Positions 18,901 through 28,875 of a stretch of DNA of 64,000 nt are shown here, one piece after another. The stretch lies in NCBI GenBank assembly GCA_938015435.1, contig CALLPN010000018.1, forward strand, positions 1 to 64,000. Reading direction: 5' to 3'. Under the pieces are notes generated by a model that was given only the letters and a program-made list of their open reading frames with translations, was not told the origin of the DNA and searched no databases. The position numbers and the translations under genes are program-made. This DNA comes from an uncultured Saprospiraceae bacterium. Lineage in GTDB: Bacteria; Bacteroidota; Bacteroidia; Chitinophagales; Saprospiraceae. The stretch's first letter is position 1. Each line of letters opens with the position of its first letter.

Positions 18901-19704
18901 TTAGATCCCTGAAATCTCTTTAAATATAATATAAACTCCCACTACGAGTATAAACCATCCAAAAATCACCTTTAGATTTTTAGCCTTAGTTCTTTTAGCA
19001 ACTTGAATACCTATTAATATTCCCAAGGCAGCTAATATAGAGAAAGTGATCAAAAAATGCCAATCCATTTCTACTGTTTGCAGATCTCCAAGGAAACCAA
19101 TAAATGACTTCATCATGATAATGAACAATGAAGTACCTATTGCTAGCTTCACCGGTAATCTTGTAAGAAATATCAAAACTGGAACAATAATAAAACCTCC
19201 TCCTGCTCCTATAAACCCAGTGAGTAGACCAATAATCAAACCTGCAGTAATAGTAACTATCTTATTACTGTTTTTAATGCTCTTTTCTACATCTAGTCTT
19301 TCTTTATTCCGAATCATGGATATGGATGCCAAGAGCAACAGGAATGCAAAGAGGATCATAATGAATAAATCTACAGACAAAACGAAATCTCCGAATGTCC
19401 ATAATGTCTTTGGCAACCTATACATCACATACCGTCGAATAATATAGGTGCCAATGAAAGATGGGATGCCAAATAATAATCCAATAGTCAGATGAATATT
19501 CTTCTGTTGAAAATTCTTAATAGTGCCTACAGTGGCTGTAGAGCCCACTACGAAAAGCGAATATGCCGTGGCTAATACTGGCGTGATTCCAAACATGTAA
19601 ACAAATATCGGAATGGTAAGTATAGATCCACCACCACCTAACAATCCCATCACAAATCCAACAATCAGCGCGCTCAAATAAGGTAAACTACTCCAAAACT
19701 CCAT
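18901..19704 (-). CDS. TauE/SafE-family sulfite or organosulfonate exporter
   Basis: A 267-residue inner-membrane protein with about eight hydrophobic helices. The two half-repeats each carry the family glycine motif: GFVMGLLGGGGSILTIPIFVY near residue 16 and GFIGAGGGFIIVPVLIF near residue 165. Family members export sulfite, sulfoacetate or related anions; the substrate here cannot be told. No sulfur-metabolism gene lies next to it. Good length and motifs make the family call firm. Confidence 0.92.
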   Translation of the reverse strand: MEFWSSLPYLSALIVGFVMGLLGGGGSILTIPIFVYMFGITPVLATAYSLFVVGSTATVGTIKNFQQKNIHLTIGLLFGIPSFIGTYIIRRYVMYRLPKTLWTFGDFVLSVDLFIMILFAFLLLLASISMIRNKERLDVEKSIKNSNKIVTITAGLIIGLLTGFIGAGGGFIIVPVLIFLTRLPVKLAIGTSLFIIMMKSFIGFLGDLQTVEMDWHFLITFSILAALGILIGIQVAKRTKAKNLKVIFGWFILVVGVYIIFKEISGI

Positions 19705-19934
19705 ACATTAACATATTTTTATACTTATAAATACCTGTAAGTAAGTATTTTAGGTTAAATTTGGACTCCAACCTCAGTATTCTAATCGAAGAATACATCA
19801 TTTAAAGTACTTTTACTCTACACCAAATGACAATTAGCCGCTATAATTGCGTTTAAACCGAGTTTTACAGTCAAATATAAGTAACCTACTTGCCAAATCG
19901 ATATTTTCGACATATTACTTAATTAGGTATGTAT

Positions 19935-19942
19935 TACTTTTG
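19935..19942 (+). promoter_or_regulatory. Candidate -7 element for the secreted protein at 19965
   Basis: TACTTTTG fits TAnnTTTG and ends 22 bases before the ATG at 19965. It supports that start over the longer frame that opens at 19929, upstream of the element. No spaced TTG is seen. Confidence 0.5.
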
Positions 19943-19964
19943 TACAATATTAAACTTAATCCAT

Positions 19965-20414
19965 ATGAAAAAGCTATTTATTGGTCTTTCCTTTATGATG
20001 ACTACTTGCATATTACCATATTCTGGTCTTAGCAGTCAAATCCAATCTGGCATTAGCCCTAGTAGTGTTTTAGATATTGAAGTGTTTGAAACTGCGGATC
20101 CTTATTCTATGCGTTTAGATTTCATGACCGAATCTCAAGTAGATGATATTATCGAGTTAAGAAAAATCACATTAGATGATCTTTGCGATAAAACTATGGG
20201 ATGTAAAAGCAGGACGAGCATTGTGCTTAGTGTGGGTGATAAAATTCAGTTGTTTAATGATGATAGAATATCTAAAGTAGAGCTGATACAAATTAAGTCT
20301 GGAAAGAAATTTATAATCGCCAGTTCTGTTACTACTAAAAAAGAAAGTTACATAGTTGTAACTCAAGAAATAACTAGAGATAACATTGAGAATTTTATGC
20401 TACAGATAATCTAG
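19965..20414 (+). CDS. Small secreted protein of unknown function
   Basis: I do not recognise this 149-residue protein. The start at ATG 19965 gives a normal signal peptide (MKKLFIGLSFMMTTCILPYSG); the upstream in-frame ATG at 19929 precedes the -7 box and is unlikely. The mature part has one cysteine pair near residues 77-83 (LCDKTMGCKSR) and a beta-rich remainder (KIQLFNDDRISKVELIQIKSGKKFIIASS). It is followed by a strong terminator, so it is a single-gene unit. Confidence 0.62.
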   Translation: MKKLFIGLSFMMTTCILPYSGLSSQIQSGISPSSVLDIEVFETADPYSMRLDFMTESQVDDIIELRKITLDDLCDKTMGCKSRTSIVLSVGDKIQLFNDDRISKVELIQIKSGKKFIIASSVTTKKESYIVVTQEITRDNIENFMLQII

Positions 20415-20445
20415 TTGATTTAAAATTTCAAAAGAACACATAAAC

Positions 20446-20478
20446 AAAGCCTCCTTCAAGAAATTGAGGGAGGCTTTT
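20446..20478 (+). terminator. Strong terminator with GAAA tetraloop
   Basis: Arms AAAGCCTCCTTCAA and TTGAGGGAGGCTTT pair over 14 positions (one G-U) around a GAAA loop, followed by one more T. It lies 31 bases after the small secreted-protein gene. Confidence 0.88.
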
Positions 20479-20650
20479 GCATGTGAAGTGATTCCTTTTA
20501 GAACTGTAATGACTACTTGCTCATAATCACTTCAACGATAGCGGTATTAAAACTATCCTTTGCTTCCAAGATAAATTGTGAACTTACACAACTGTCTATC
20601 TTATCGGCATCGTTGAGAAACAAACATTAAACTTCGTATGGGTTTCTGCC

Positions 20651-20683
20651 TTACACAGAGCATGTAATTAATGCTCTGTGTAA
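20651..20683. repeat. Perfect 13-bp inverted repeat near the end of the T9SS protein gene
   Basis: TTACACAGAGCAT (20651-20663) and ATGCTCTGTGTAA (20671-20683) pair perfectly around GTAATTA. It lies 28 bases past the stop of the minus-strand gene at 20711. It may end that transcript, but no run of U follows, so its role is open. Confidence 0.75.
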
Positions 20684-20710
20684 CACTATATTACTATGCA
20701 TCAAAGAAAA

Positions 20711-22900
20711 CTATCTAAGGACTATTACTTTTTGAGAGCCAAGGTCAACGTCATCACTATATAAGCGCATGATATATAGACCATTCGATATGTTAGACAC
20801 ATCTACTTTCGGATCCAATTCATTTACTCTACCAGTCCTTACGATCTTAGCGTCTACATCATAGAGCTCAAATCGTAAGTCCTGATAGCTGTCTGGGATG
20901 TTAACAGCAATAATTTCGGACACTGGATTAGGGTATATACCATATATGTCTGAGAGTAAATTTTCGTTTGAGAGAAGAATTTCTACAAAGTTAGAACCAA
21001 CTTCTCTTCGTACTAGATTAGTAAGGATCGGGTCGTTGAAATCAAAGTAAATATTTGCCTCATTGTCTATTATTGTACCATCGGCATTATCTTCTTTTTG
21101 CTGGATAGTAAAAGCTACAAATCCATTAGAAGCTGGCTCGTTAATAGTTGAGTCTGGCAGCAAGATATTATCAAACCTAAATGTAAGCGTACGATCTGCT
21201 TCAAGACTATAAGTATAATCGTGACTTGCACTTCCTATTCTTAAGGTACTCATATCTAGATGCTCAGATATCTTATCCGTTACCACTACAGTAAACGCTG
21301 TATCTGTACCCGTGTTTTGAAATCTAATCATATAATCGAGACCCACATAATTTTCTATAAGATCTGTATCCTGGTAACCACTCGGCCATGCTTGCTTATC
21401 GTTAGGATCATAAGAACCAACATTTTGCATACAGCTAATATCATAGAATGGATTAGCATCAAAATCGCTGAACATAGTTACGTATCCAATAGAAAAAGTA
21501 CCTTCTGAATTTTCACCACAAGCTTCAATCGCTTGGCTTATCATATCTTCGAATGGAAAGTCTGATGGCTGCTCCAAAATGATTCTATACGTACTACCAT
21601 TCGCTTCGAATGCTATTTCAAATTCTTCGCTCTGATCTAATTGAACTTCATCTTCAAAACGCATAACATGATCTTCTACTACTATAAATCCTGAAGTCTG
21701 ATCCATCGCAACATCACCCACATTGGTAATAATAAAGCGAATAGAGTCTCCTTCACAGATACCTTCGATACTTAACTCTGCTCCTGACCAATCAGGATCC
21801 ATACTACATCTGGCATTAGGATATACATTAGCCGTAGTACAGTGCGATTGTCCTAATACGGTATCATCACAATTGACTACCACTTTGACATGAAATTTGC
21901 CTCTAGCATTAGATTCCACATCTCCTAACTCCACTGTCACAACATGATTTACCGCATCATAAGTTGCACCTCCCACCGATGTACTAACGTAATCTAAGTT
22001 AGAGTCTAGTTTGACGACTACAGAACCATCTTCAGCAATTCCAGAACCTTCATTGGCCCATTCTACGAAATATACATTTTCAAAACACCTTCTAAGTCTT
22101 GGTGTATAGATATCTACTAGCATCAGTGGGCAATCAATGAGGGACTGAGCCAAGAAAGATTGTTCTATTACATCTTCATTACTAGTCACAGAAATATTAA
22201 ATGACTCTTGACACATTTCCCAAGTATGATTAGGCGCTTGTAAAGTCACATCATAATTTCCTATAGGAAGCAGTGCACTGTATTCTCCAGCCTCGTTAGT
22301 AGTTCTAAATATCTCATCATTCTCACTAACAAACGTAACCAACCATCCTGACAAACCTAGATCGTCAGAATCTATATTACAATCAGCATTAAGATCATTC
22401 AATACTGATCCCGTCATCTGACCTCCTTCTACTACTACCGTATTATTACTTAATTCCACACAAGCAACTTCATTCAAGATTACAATTTCCGTATCGAAAA
22501 AAGACTCTTGTATCATTACACTAGGATCTCCAGTACCAATTACTTCAAAATAAGCATCAAATAGCGATTCTCCATCTTGAAGAAACTCTATGGATGGAAA
22601 GGTTCCTGTCACAAAGATGAATCTAATCCAATCCTCCGACTCGTTTACCGTTAATTGATTTTCAACTCCTATATTGAATGCGTAGTTCTTAAGACGAACT
22701 ACTTCCTTATCCCATCCTATTTGCATCTGTACTGCTGAGATGTTATTAAAATTTTCCACCTGAACCTCGGTACGAAGTTCACCAAATTCTATCTGGCTAA
22801 CTAGATCTAGTCTAATTGTATCACATTGGGAGAATGCGAACGTAGCTTGCATTAATATGCAACAGATTACGAGTATGTTTTTCATGATTTTATTTTTCAT
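20711..22900 (-). CDS. T9SS-exported protein with cohesin-like, B-type and conserved repeat domains
   Basis: A 729-residue secreted protein. It begins with a signal peptide (ILVICCILMQATFAFSQ); a second in-frame ATG at 22885 is also possible. About residues 25-150 are cohesin-like (MQIGWDKEVVRLKNY). About 155-235 are a CnaB/SdrD-B-like domain (GSVLNDLNADCNIDSDDLGLSGW, NEAGEYSALLPIGNYDV). About 500-640 hold the conserved SYDPNDKQAWPSG...MIRFQNTGTDTAF block often found ahead of T9SS tails (DUF7619-like). The last 80 residues are a type A C-terminal domain (IYPNPVSE to KVIVLR). The function is unknown; surface attachment or display is likely. Confidence 0.86.
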   Translation of the reverse strand: MKNKIMKNILVICCILMQATFAFSQCDTIRLDLVSQIEFGELRTEVQVENFNNISAVQMQIGWDKEVVRLKNYAFNIGVENQLTVNESEDWIRFIFVTGTFPSIEFLQDGESLFDAYFEVIGTGDPSVMIQESFFDTEIVILNEVACVELSNNTVVVEGGQMTGSVLNDLNADCNIDSDDLGLSGWLVTFVSENDEIFRTTNEAGEYSALLPIGNYDVTLQAPNHTWEMCQESFNISVTSNEDVIEQSFLAQSLIDCPLMLVDIYTPRLRRCFENVYFVEWANEGSGIAEDGSVVVKLDSNLDYVSTSVGGATYDAVNHVVTVELGDVESNARGKFHVKVVVNCDDTVLGQSHCTTANVYPNARCSMDPDWSGAELSIEGICEGDSIRFIITNVGDVAMDQTSGFIVVEDHVMRFEDEVQLDQSEEFEIAFEANGSTYRIILEQPSDFPFEDMISQAIEACGENSEGTFSIGYVTMFSDFDANPFYDISCMQNVGSYDPNDKQAWPSGYQDTDLIENYVGLDYMIRFQNTGTDTAFTVVVTDKISEHLDMSTLRIGSASHDYTYSLEADRTLTFRFDNILLPDSTINEPASNGFVAFTIQQKEDNADGTIIDNEANIYFDFNDPILTNLVRREVGSNFVEILLSNENLLSDIYGIYPNPVSEIIAVNIPDSYQDLRFELYDVDAKIVRTGRVNELDPKVDVSNISNGLYIMRLYSDDVDLGSQKVIVLR

Positions 22901-23080
22901 CTTGTTCTAATTGAGTTGGGTATTTGTATTTAGTTTGGGTATTGTATCCACAAGCTCATCTACTTGATACTGTAAAGATGGGTTCAAGCTTTACATTCGC
23001 TGCATACAATAATACTGATTTGTACCATACAAAACAACAATCTAAAACCATAAACAATTATAAAATAGATACTTATGACA

Positions 23081-23088
23081 TATTTTTG
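23081..23088 (+). promoter_or_regulatory. Candidate -7 element for the gene at 23104
   Basis: TATTTTTG fits TAnnTTTG and ends 15 bases before ATG 23104. It lies downstream of the first in-frame start (22924), and so favours 23104 as the true start. No spaced TTG is seen. Confidence 0.5.
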
Positions 23089-23103
23089 TATTTTACATCG
23101 TTT

Positions 23104-24492
23104 ATGAAAAACTCAAAATTATATCAAGTTATCGCCACTCTTACGGATTCGGAGTTAAAATCTCTTGGAAAGTCCTTGGGTAGCGAATTATTTAAGACTA
23201 GTAAAGGGCATATCCAAACCTTCAATCTTATTGCAAAATCGAAACGCAATGGCAAAACAATAAATCGATCCGATATCAACATCCAAGTGTATCAGCAGAA
23301 AGTGAGCGATACCTATATCAGGAATGTACTGAGCGATCTTTACAAATTGGTAGAAAAATGGATAGTAGTAACGCATGCTATATCAGAAAAAGCTTATTCG
23401 GACAGAATACTTCTGCGCCATTACAGGAATCATGATCAACCAAAGCTATTTACTTCGTATCTTTCTAGAGGAAAAAACCAATCCTCAAATCGAAAGAATG
23501 CGGAATCAATAGACCAACAATACGAATTACTACTTGAAGAATACAACTTTAAATCATCGCATACCAGAACCCAGAACCTTAACATTCAAGAACTTTTAGA
23601 TCTTCTCGACGTCGGATATCTAGCCAAAAAACTAAGGCAAGTATGCTTCAGTATAGCTCATCAATCTGTCAGTGGCAATATTTATGATAAAGGACTATTA
23701 GATCTAGTACTTAGTGAAATTGAAGATAGTAAATACGCAAATCAACCGGCTATCAATTTATATCATTCAGCCATGTTGATGCTCTCCTACCCTTTGGAAA
23801 GTGAACATTTTGTATCATTCAAAGCAAATTTGGATACCAACAGTAAATTCTTTCCAGATGAAGAATTGAGATCACTCTACTTGTTTGCGATCAATCAATG
23901 TATAAGAATGATCAATAGAGGCGAAATACAATATGGCAGAGAATGTCTAGCATTATATCATACTGCTTTAGAAAAAGGTTACTTCCTTTTAGATGGATAT
24001 CTATCCCGTTTTACATATAAAAACGTGGCAGCGATTGCTATTAAAATTGGCGATTATGACTGGGCCGAAAAATTCAGCGCTGAGTATAAATCATACCTTC
24101 GATCTGATGAAATGGAGAATTCGTACCATCTCAATCTTGCTGATGTTTACTATCAAAAGAAAAACTATGATGAGGCATTAAACTCATTGCAAAAAGTGAA
24201 TTTTTCTGATCATCTATTCAACTTAACCGCCAAGACTATTCAGATGAAAATCTACTATGAAACTGAAGCATATAACTTACTAGATTCTCACCTAGATGCT
24301 ATGCAAATGTATTTGCTCCGAAAGAAAGTAATCGGCTACCATAAGAACAATTATAAAAATGTGATTAGCTACACCAAGCGACTCGTAAAATGTAATCCCT
24401 ACGATAGAGATGAAAAGAAATCCTTATCTGCTCTTGTAGAAAATGAAGCTATCCTTTCTGAAAAAAAATGGTTACTCAATCAACTAAGTTAA
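23104..24492 (+). CDS. Helical repeat protein of unknown function
   Basis: I do not recognise the family. The 462-residue protein starts best at ATG 23104 (MKNSKLYQVIATLTDSELKSLG); the frame is open back to 22924, but that stretch has an unconserved look and contains the -7 box. It has no signal peptide or membrane segment. The body is alpha-helical; residues about 330-400 resemble tetratricopeptide-type helix pairs (IKIGDYDWAEKFSAEY, YYQKKNYDEALNSLQKV). A cytoplasmic scaffold or regulatory role is only a guess. It stands alone, divergent from the T9SS protein gene. Confidence 0.72.
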   Translation: MKNSKLYQVIATLTDSELKSLGKSLGSELFKTSKGHIQTFNLIAKSKRNGKTINRSDINIQVYQQKVSDTYIRNVLSDLYKLVEKWIVVTHAISEKAYSDRILLRHYRNHDQPKLFTSYLSRGKNQSSNRKNAESIDQQYELLLEEYNFKSSHTRTQNLNIQELLDLLDVGYLAKKLRQVCFSIAHQSVSGNIYDKGLLDLVLSEIEDSKYANQPAINLYHSAMLMLSYPLESEHFVSFKANLDTNSKFFPDEELRSLYLFAINQCIRMINRGEIQYGRECLALYHTALEKGYFLLDGYLSRFTYKNVAAIAIKIGDYDWAEKFSAEYKSYLRSDEMENSYHLNLADVYYQKKNYDEALNSLQKVNFSDHLFNLTAKTIQMKIYYETEAYNLLDSHLDAMQMYLLRKKVIGYHKNNYKNVISYTKRLVKCNPYDRDEKKSLSALVENEAILSEKKWLLNQLS

Positions 24493-24950
24493 TTTTGTTT
24501 AAGTATTATCATCAATTGCGTTCAAAACAAATTATTTTGCACAGTTAACCATATTACGGTAATAATAATTTAGTCAAATTTTACTTCGCTACCGCGAGTT
24601 TTCGTTTTAGCATCGGCCCAAAACGAAACAAAGAACCTTAGGACAACCCAATCGCTCCACGTGTTTGTCTACCAGCGTACTATTTCTTGGCTCTGACCTT
24701 CTTTTATCATACATTAGTGGTATCCACAAGATATTTACATCAATTATTTTGGATGGCTAATTGTCGTTTAAAACATTAGCGTTTATTTCTAAATAGCGCA
24801 TTGGAATTTTTTAAATAATTTATTACGATAAGGTGTTTCGAAAATAAAAAAAATAATTTCTAAATCGTCTTGGATGCTAATGCATTATCATGTCAAAGTC
24901 AATTCGTTTTCTTTAAAAATATCTACTGGTCTTCATTTTCCAAACGTGAT
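24493..24950. other. 458-bp non-coding gap after the helical repeat gene
   Basis: No frame here looks like a gene. The region includes a 9-bp perfect inverted repeat, TTTCGTTTT (24601-24609) and AAAACGAAA (24621-24629), around an 11-base GC-richer loop. Otherwise it is AT-rich with no RNA, promoter or insertion-sequence end that I can recognise. Confidence 0.4.
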
Positions 24951-27293
24951 CTACGAAAACAACTCTATAGGAATCATAGCTTTAAAAACAGGCTCGCGAT
25001 ATGTACCATTATCTGTCATGCTAGCATATTGGATTTTAATCGTATAAACTTCTTCTATCCAAATCGTTTCTGACTCTTCATCAATCTTATCTTTTATAGG
25101 CTTCTTTACTTTTTTTAGCTCGATAAGCTTCGCAAAAATCTCTTTCATTTTAGCTTGATCATAGCCCGTTCCAACTTTACCCATGTATGAATAATCCCCA
25201 TCATCTATCTTTGCTAAATGCAATGAACCAAACGAACCTGATCGATCACCTTTTCCTTTAGTGTATCCTATAAGAGTGGCTTCATCATCGTGCCTCACTT
25301 TGACCTTTAGCCAACCTTCTGATCGCTTACCGTCTACATATCTAACTCCACGCTTCTTTGCCATAATACCTTCCAGTCCCATAGATTCTGCAGCCGCGAA
25401 GAGACCTTCACCATCTTCAAATTCATTACTATATCTTAAATGTTCTCTATCATCAAAAAGTGTTCGCAACCATTCTCTACGTCTCTCGACTGGTAGGTTA
25501 CAGATATTGACACCATCGATTACCATACAGTCAAATGCATAAAGTGTAGTTTTTATTTTTTTGCTAGCACGTTCGATGGCAGTCTTTCCTGAGGTATGCA
25601 TCCTACTTATTACTTTTCCAAAATTGGGCGCGCCATTGGCTTCCAAAGCTACTATCTCACCATCTATCACTGCACTATGACTCATCTCATCTTTGAGTTG
25701 CGCAACTATCTGTGGAAACCTATCTGTCATATCTCTCCCACTCCTACTTAGCAACTTCACTTCGTCATGCCATATCGATGCAATGACTCTAATCCCATCC
25801 CATTTTACTTCATAGAAATAATCTTTTTTCTGAGGTACTTTCTTGGACATGCTCGCCAACATCGGCTTTACTTTATAGCTACCAAAATCAAGATCCTCTT
25901 TAGTACTCAAGAGCCATTGTTTATCTCTAGTTTTGACTAAAGTAAAGGTGCCTTTTATCAATTTTCCTTTTAATGTAAATGTGATTTTCTTTGGGGTTTG
26001 GCTTTTGACCTCATACTTACCTGTATCGAATACCCACATCGTACCACCACCATACTCACCCTTAGGAATCACTCCTTCAAAAGTGAGGTACTTGACTGGA
26101 TGTGGCTCTGTCTCTATCGCTAATCTCTTGACACCTCCACGAGAAGGAAACCCTTTTGGAATCGCCCAAGAAAGTAAGACACCACCCTGCTCTAGTCTAA
26201 GATCGTAATGCAAACTACTCGCATCATGCAGCTGTATCACAAACCGATCATCATTACCGGCGATGGGCTCTGCGGTTGGTTCTGATGTCTTTTCAAAATC
26301 TCTTTTCGCGTTGTACTTTTCTAATTTTTCTGATGCCTCTTCATCTTCAACAATTTCTTCGTTTTGGATTTCTTCTTTAGCAGCTTTCGCTACACTAATT
26401 GCCTTTCTTACCGTATGTAATTCACTAGAGTATTCGTGGAAGTTTTCCCATGGATTACCTACTTCATTCAGATAGTCCATTATGGTTCTTACATTCCACT
26501 GTTTAGAAGATTTGACTTGATCCATAATCTCCCATCGAAATGGTGTTGAGACTGGCGCTCCTTCTCTTGCACGAGTTGTAAATGGCGCTGCACAAGTTTG
26601 TGATCTATGATTGCGATAGATATCTAAGAGCACTTTTCCTTTACGCTTCTTTTTGGTCATACCCAAGGTGGTTATGTCTTTATGTGCCGCGACATACTCT
26701 TGAGATATTTTTTTGAAAGCTTCGAAGACTTTATCAATCGGCTGATCTACGACTAGAGGAATATATATATGAAGACCTTTACTTCCACTTGTTTTTACGA
26801 ATGCGTGATAGCCATATCCTTCTAAAAAATCTCGTAGCGACAAGGCCAATTCTTTTACTCTATCAAAACCAAATTCTGGAGAAGGATCAAGATCAAAAAT
26901 AAATTGATCTGGCTTATCCATATGCTTAGATCGCACTTGCATAGGATGCAAATCCAAAGCTGCCAAATTTGCGGTCCACGCTAGAGTAGCCAATTCATTG
27001 GCCAAAATATATCTTATGGTATCATTTTCATGAGCAACCTCAATGTCTGGAATCCACTTAGGAGTCCAATCAGGCTTATTTTTAGAATAAAATCGATTCC
27101 CATTTACACCATCTGGAAATCTAATCATGGTTAATGGTCGATCGATGAGATGCGGCAACGCATACGGCGCTAGCTGCATATAGATCTGTATAAATTCGGC
27201 TTTGGACACACCTAGGCTTGGATAAAGTATCTTATCCAGATTCGTGATCTTCACCTTTCGGCCTTCTATGTTAGTAATTATGTCCTTTGCCAC
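24951..27293 (-). CDS. ligD: Multifunctional DNA ligase LigD (polymerase, phosphoesterase, ligase)
   Basis: LigD repairs double-strand breaks with Ku in bacterial end joining. The 780-residue protein has the domain order POL-PE-LIG. The polymerase/primase domain spans about 1-290 with the metal-binding DLD motif (Asp134, Asp136). A 3'-phosphoesterase follows at about 345-480 (LHDASSLHYDLRLE, GEYGGGTM). The ATP-dependent ligase takes 490-780, with the nucleotidyl lysine in EVKWDGIR (Lys497) and GIMAKKRG further on. The start is GTG 27293 with AAGAAGG just upstream. The domain order matches mycobacterial LigD rather than that of Pseudomonas. No ku gene is in the window. Confidence 0.95.
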   Translation of the reverse strand: MAKDIITNIEGRKVKITNLDKILYPSLGVSKAEFIQIYMQLAPYALPHLIDRPLTMIRFPDGVNGNRFYSKNKPDWTPKWIPDIEVAHENDTIRYILANELATLAWTANLAALDLHPMQVRSKHMDKPDQFIFDLDPSPEFGFDRVKELALSLRDFLEGYGYHAFVKTSGSKGLHIYIPLVVDQPIDKVFEAFKKISQEYVAAHKDITTLGMTKKKRKGKVLLDIYRNHRSQTCAAPFTTRAREGAPVSTPFRWEIMDQVKSSKQWNVRTIMDYLNEVGNPWENFHEYSSELHTVRKAISVAKAAKEEIQNEEIVEDEEASEKLEKYNAKRDFEKTSEPTAEPIAGNDDRFVIQLHDASSLHYDLRLEQGGVLLSWAIPKGFPSRGGVKRLAIETEPHPVKYLTFEGVIPKGEYGGGTMWVFDTGKYEVKSQTPKKITFTLKGKLIKGTFTLVKTRDKQWLLSTKEDLDFGSYKVKPMLASMSKKVPQKKDYFYEVKWDGIRVIASIWHDEVKLLSRSGRDMTDRFPQIVAQLKDEMSHSAVIDGEIVALEANGAPNFGKVISRMHTSGKTAIERASKKIKTTLYAFDCMVIDGVNICNLPVERRREWLRTLFDDREHLRYSNEFEDGEGLFAAAESMGLEGIMAKKRGVRYVDGKRSEGWLKVKVRHDDEATLIGYTKGKGDRSGSFGSLHLAKIDDGDYSYMGKVGTGYDQAKMKEIFAKLIELKKVKKPIKDKIDEESETIWIEEVYTIKIQYASMTDNGTYREPVFKAMIPIELFS

Positions 27294-27408
27294 CTTCTTT
27301 CTAATCCAATAGTTATGCCTAAGATAACTAAATCAATAAATACCCTCAGACACTATCTCCAAAAGATAAGAGTCGTACCTTGTACATTCAAACCATTAAA
27401 AGAATAAC

Positions 27409-28866
27409 GTGAGTAATATATCAGCAATAGAACCTAAAGAGCTTTGGAAAAATTTTGAAGCCTTAAACGCCGTTCCTAGACCATCGAAGAAAGAAGAGCG
27501 TGTCATCAAATTCATGAAAGAATATGGTGAAAACCTTGGATTAGAGACAGTGGTAGATCATATCGGTAATGTAATTATCAAAAAGCCTGCAACGGCCGGA
27601 ATGGAAGACAGACAGACTATTGTAATGCAAAGTCATCTCGACATGGTACATCAAAAGAATGCAGATACTGTATTTGACTTTGATACAGAAGGCATCCGTA
27701 TGTTGGTAGATGGCGATTGGATACACGCTGATGGTACTACTTTAGGTGCTGATAATGGTATCGGAGTCGCTTCGATCATGGCTATACTCGAAAGTTCAAC
27801 TATTGAGCATCCAGCTATGGAAGCATTATTCACAATAGATGAGGAGACTGGTATGACAGGCGCTCTTGAACTCAAAGGTGGATTCCTTACAGGAACGATT
27901 CTACTTAACCTAGATACTGAGGACGATAACGAACTCACTATTGGTTGTGCTGGAGGAATAGATATTACTGCCACTGGTACTTACAAGGAAGAAATGATGC
28001 CTGAAGATCATACACCATATACGATCAAAGTATCTGGACTCAATGGTGGTCATTCTGGAATGGATATAGCGAAAGGGCTTGGCAATGCGAATAAAATCAT
28101 GAATAGGATCTTACACATGTTAGATCATGAAGTGAGAATCAAAGTAAGTAGCATTGATGGTGGAAGTGTGCGTAACGCGATTCCTAGAGAATCTACAGCA
28201 ACGATCACTGTACCTAAGTCTCAAATAGAAACTATGGAAGAATATGCTGTCAACCTTGCCAGCGTAATCATCTCTGAATACTCTTACACAGATAACGATC
28301 TAGAAATAGAAATCAGCCAAACTACAGGCACTCCTAAGGTAATGGATGATCATTCGCAGATCAACTTAATCCATGCATTATATGCGTGTCCTAATGGTAT
28401 CTATAGAATGAGTCCTACTATCGAGGGTCTTGTACAAACGAGTAATAACCTTGCACGAGTAATCGTCAAAGAAGGAGAATTCACAGCTATGTGTCTTTGT
28501 CGTAGTTCTGTAGATACTGAGAAAATGGATCAGGTAAATATGATTCATAGCATATTCGCTATGATCGGTGCTCAGGTAGAACTCTCAGGTACATATCCTG
28601 GATGGACACCTAATCCTGATGCTGAGATCATCGAAACTATGCGTCAGATATATGTAGATATGTTCAATGAAGAGCCACATGTAAATGCATGCCACGCCGG
28701 ACTTGAATGTGGAATCATCGGCACGAACTATCCTGATATGCAGATGATTTCATTTGGACCAAACATAAGAGGAGCTCACTCTCCTGATGAAAAGGTTCAG
28801 ATCAGCTCTGTACAGAAATACTGGAAATATTTAATGAAGGTATTGAAAGAGATACCTAAGAAATAA
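27409..28866 (+). CDS. pepD: Xaa-His dipeptidase PepD (peptidase M20C)
   Basis: This metallopeptidase cleaves dipeptides, mainly with a C-terminal histidine. At 485 residues it has normal length. The start is GTG 27409, chosen because the protein opens like relatives (IEPKELWKNFEALNAVPRPS). Metal-site residues can be seen: His76 and Asp78 in SHLDMV, Asp115 in GADNG, Glu145-Glu146 in DEETG, and the CHAGLECG segment near the end. It is cytoplasmic. The next gene starts 9 bp downstream, suggesting one transcript. Confidence 0.96.
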   Translation: MSNISAIEPKELWKNFEALNAVPRPSKKEERVIKFMKEYGENLGLETVVDHIGNVIIKKPATAGMEDRQTIVMQSHLDMVHQKNADTVFDFDTEGIRMLVDGDWIHADGTTLGADNGIGVASIMAILESSTIEHPAMEALFTIDEETGMTGALELKGGFLTGTILLNLDTEDDNELTIGCAGGIDITATGTYKEEMMPEDHTPYTIKVSGLNGGHSGMDIAKGLGNANKIMNRILHMLDHEVRIKVSSIDGGSVRNAIPRESTATITVPKSQIETMEEYAVNLASVIISEYSYTDNDLEIEISQTTGTPKVMDDHSQINLIHALYACPNGIYRMSPTIEGLVQTSNNLARVIVKEGEFTAMCLCRSSVDTEKMDQVNMIHSIFAMIGAQVELSGTYPGWTPNPDAEIIETMRQIYVDMFNEEPHVNACHAGLECGIIGTNYPDMQMISFGPNIRGAHSPDEKVQISSVQKYWKYLMKVLKEIPKK

Positions 28867-28875
28867 GAATATCAT

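Noticed and set aside
24870..25073. Small plus-strand frame crossing the end of ligD
   Set aside because: No conserved pattern, no promoter, and it overlaps the ligase C-terminus antisense.
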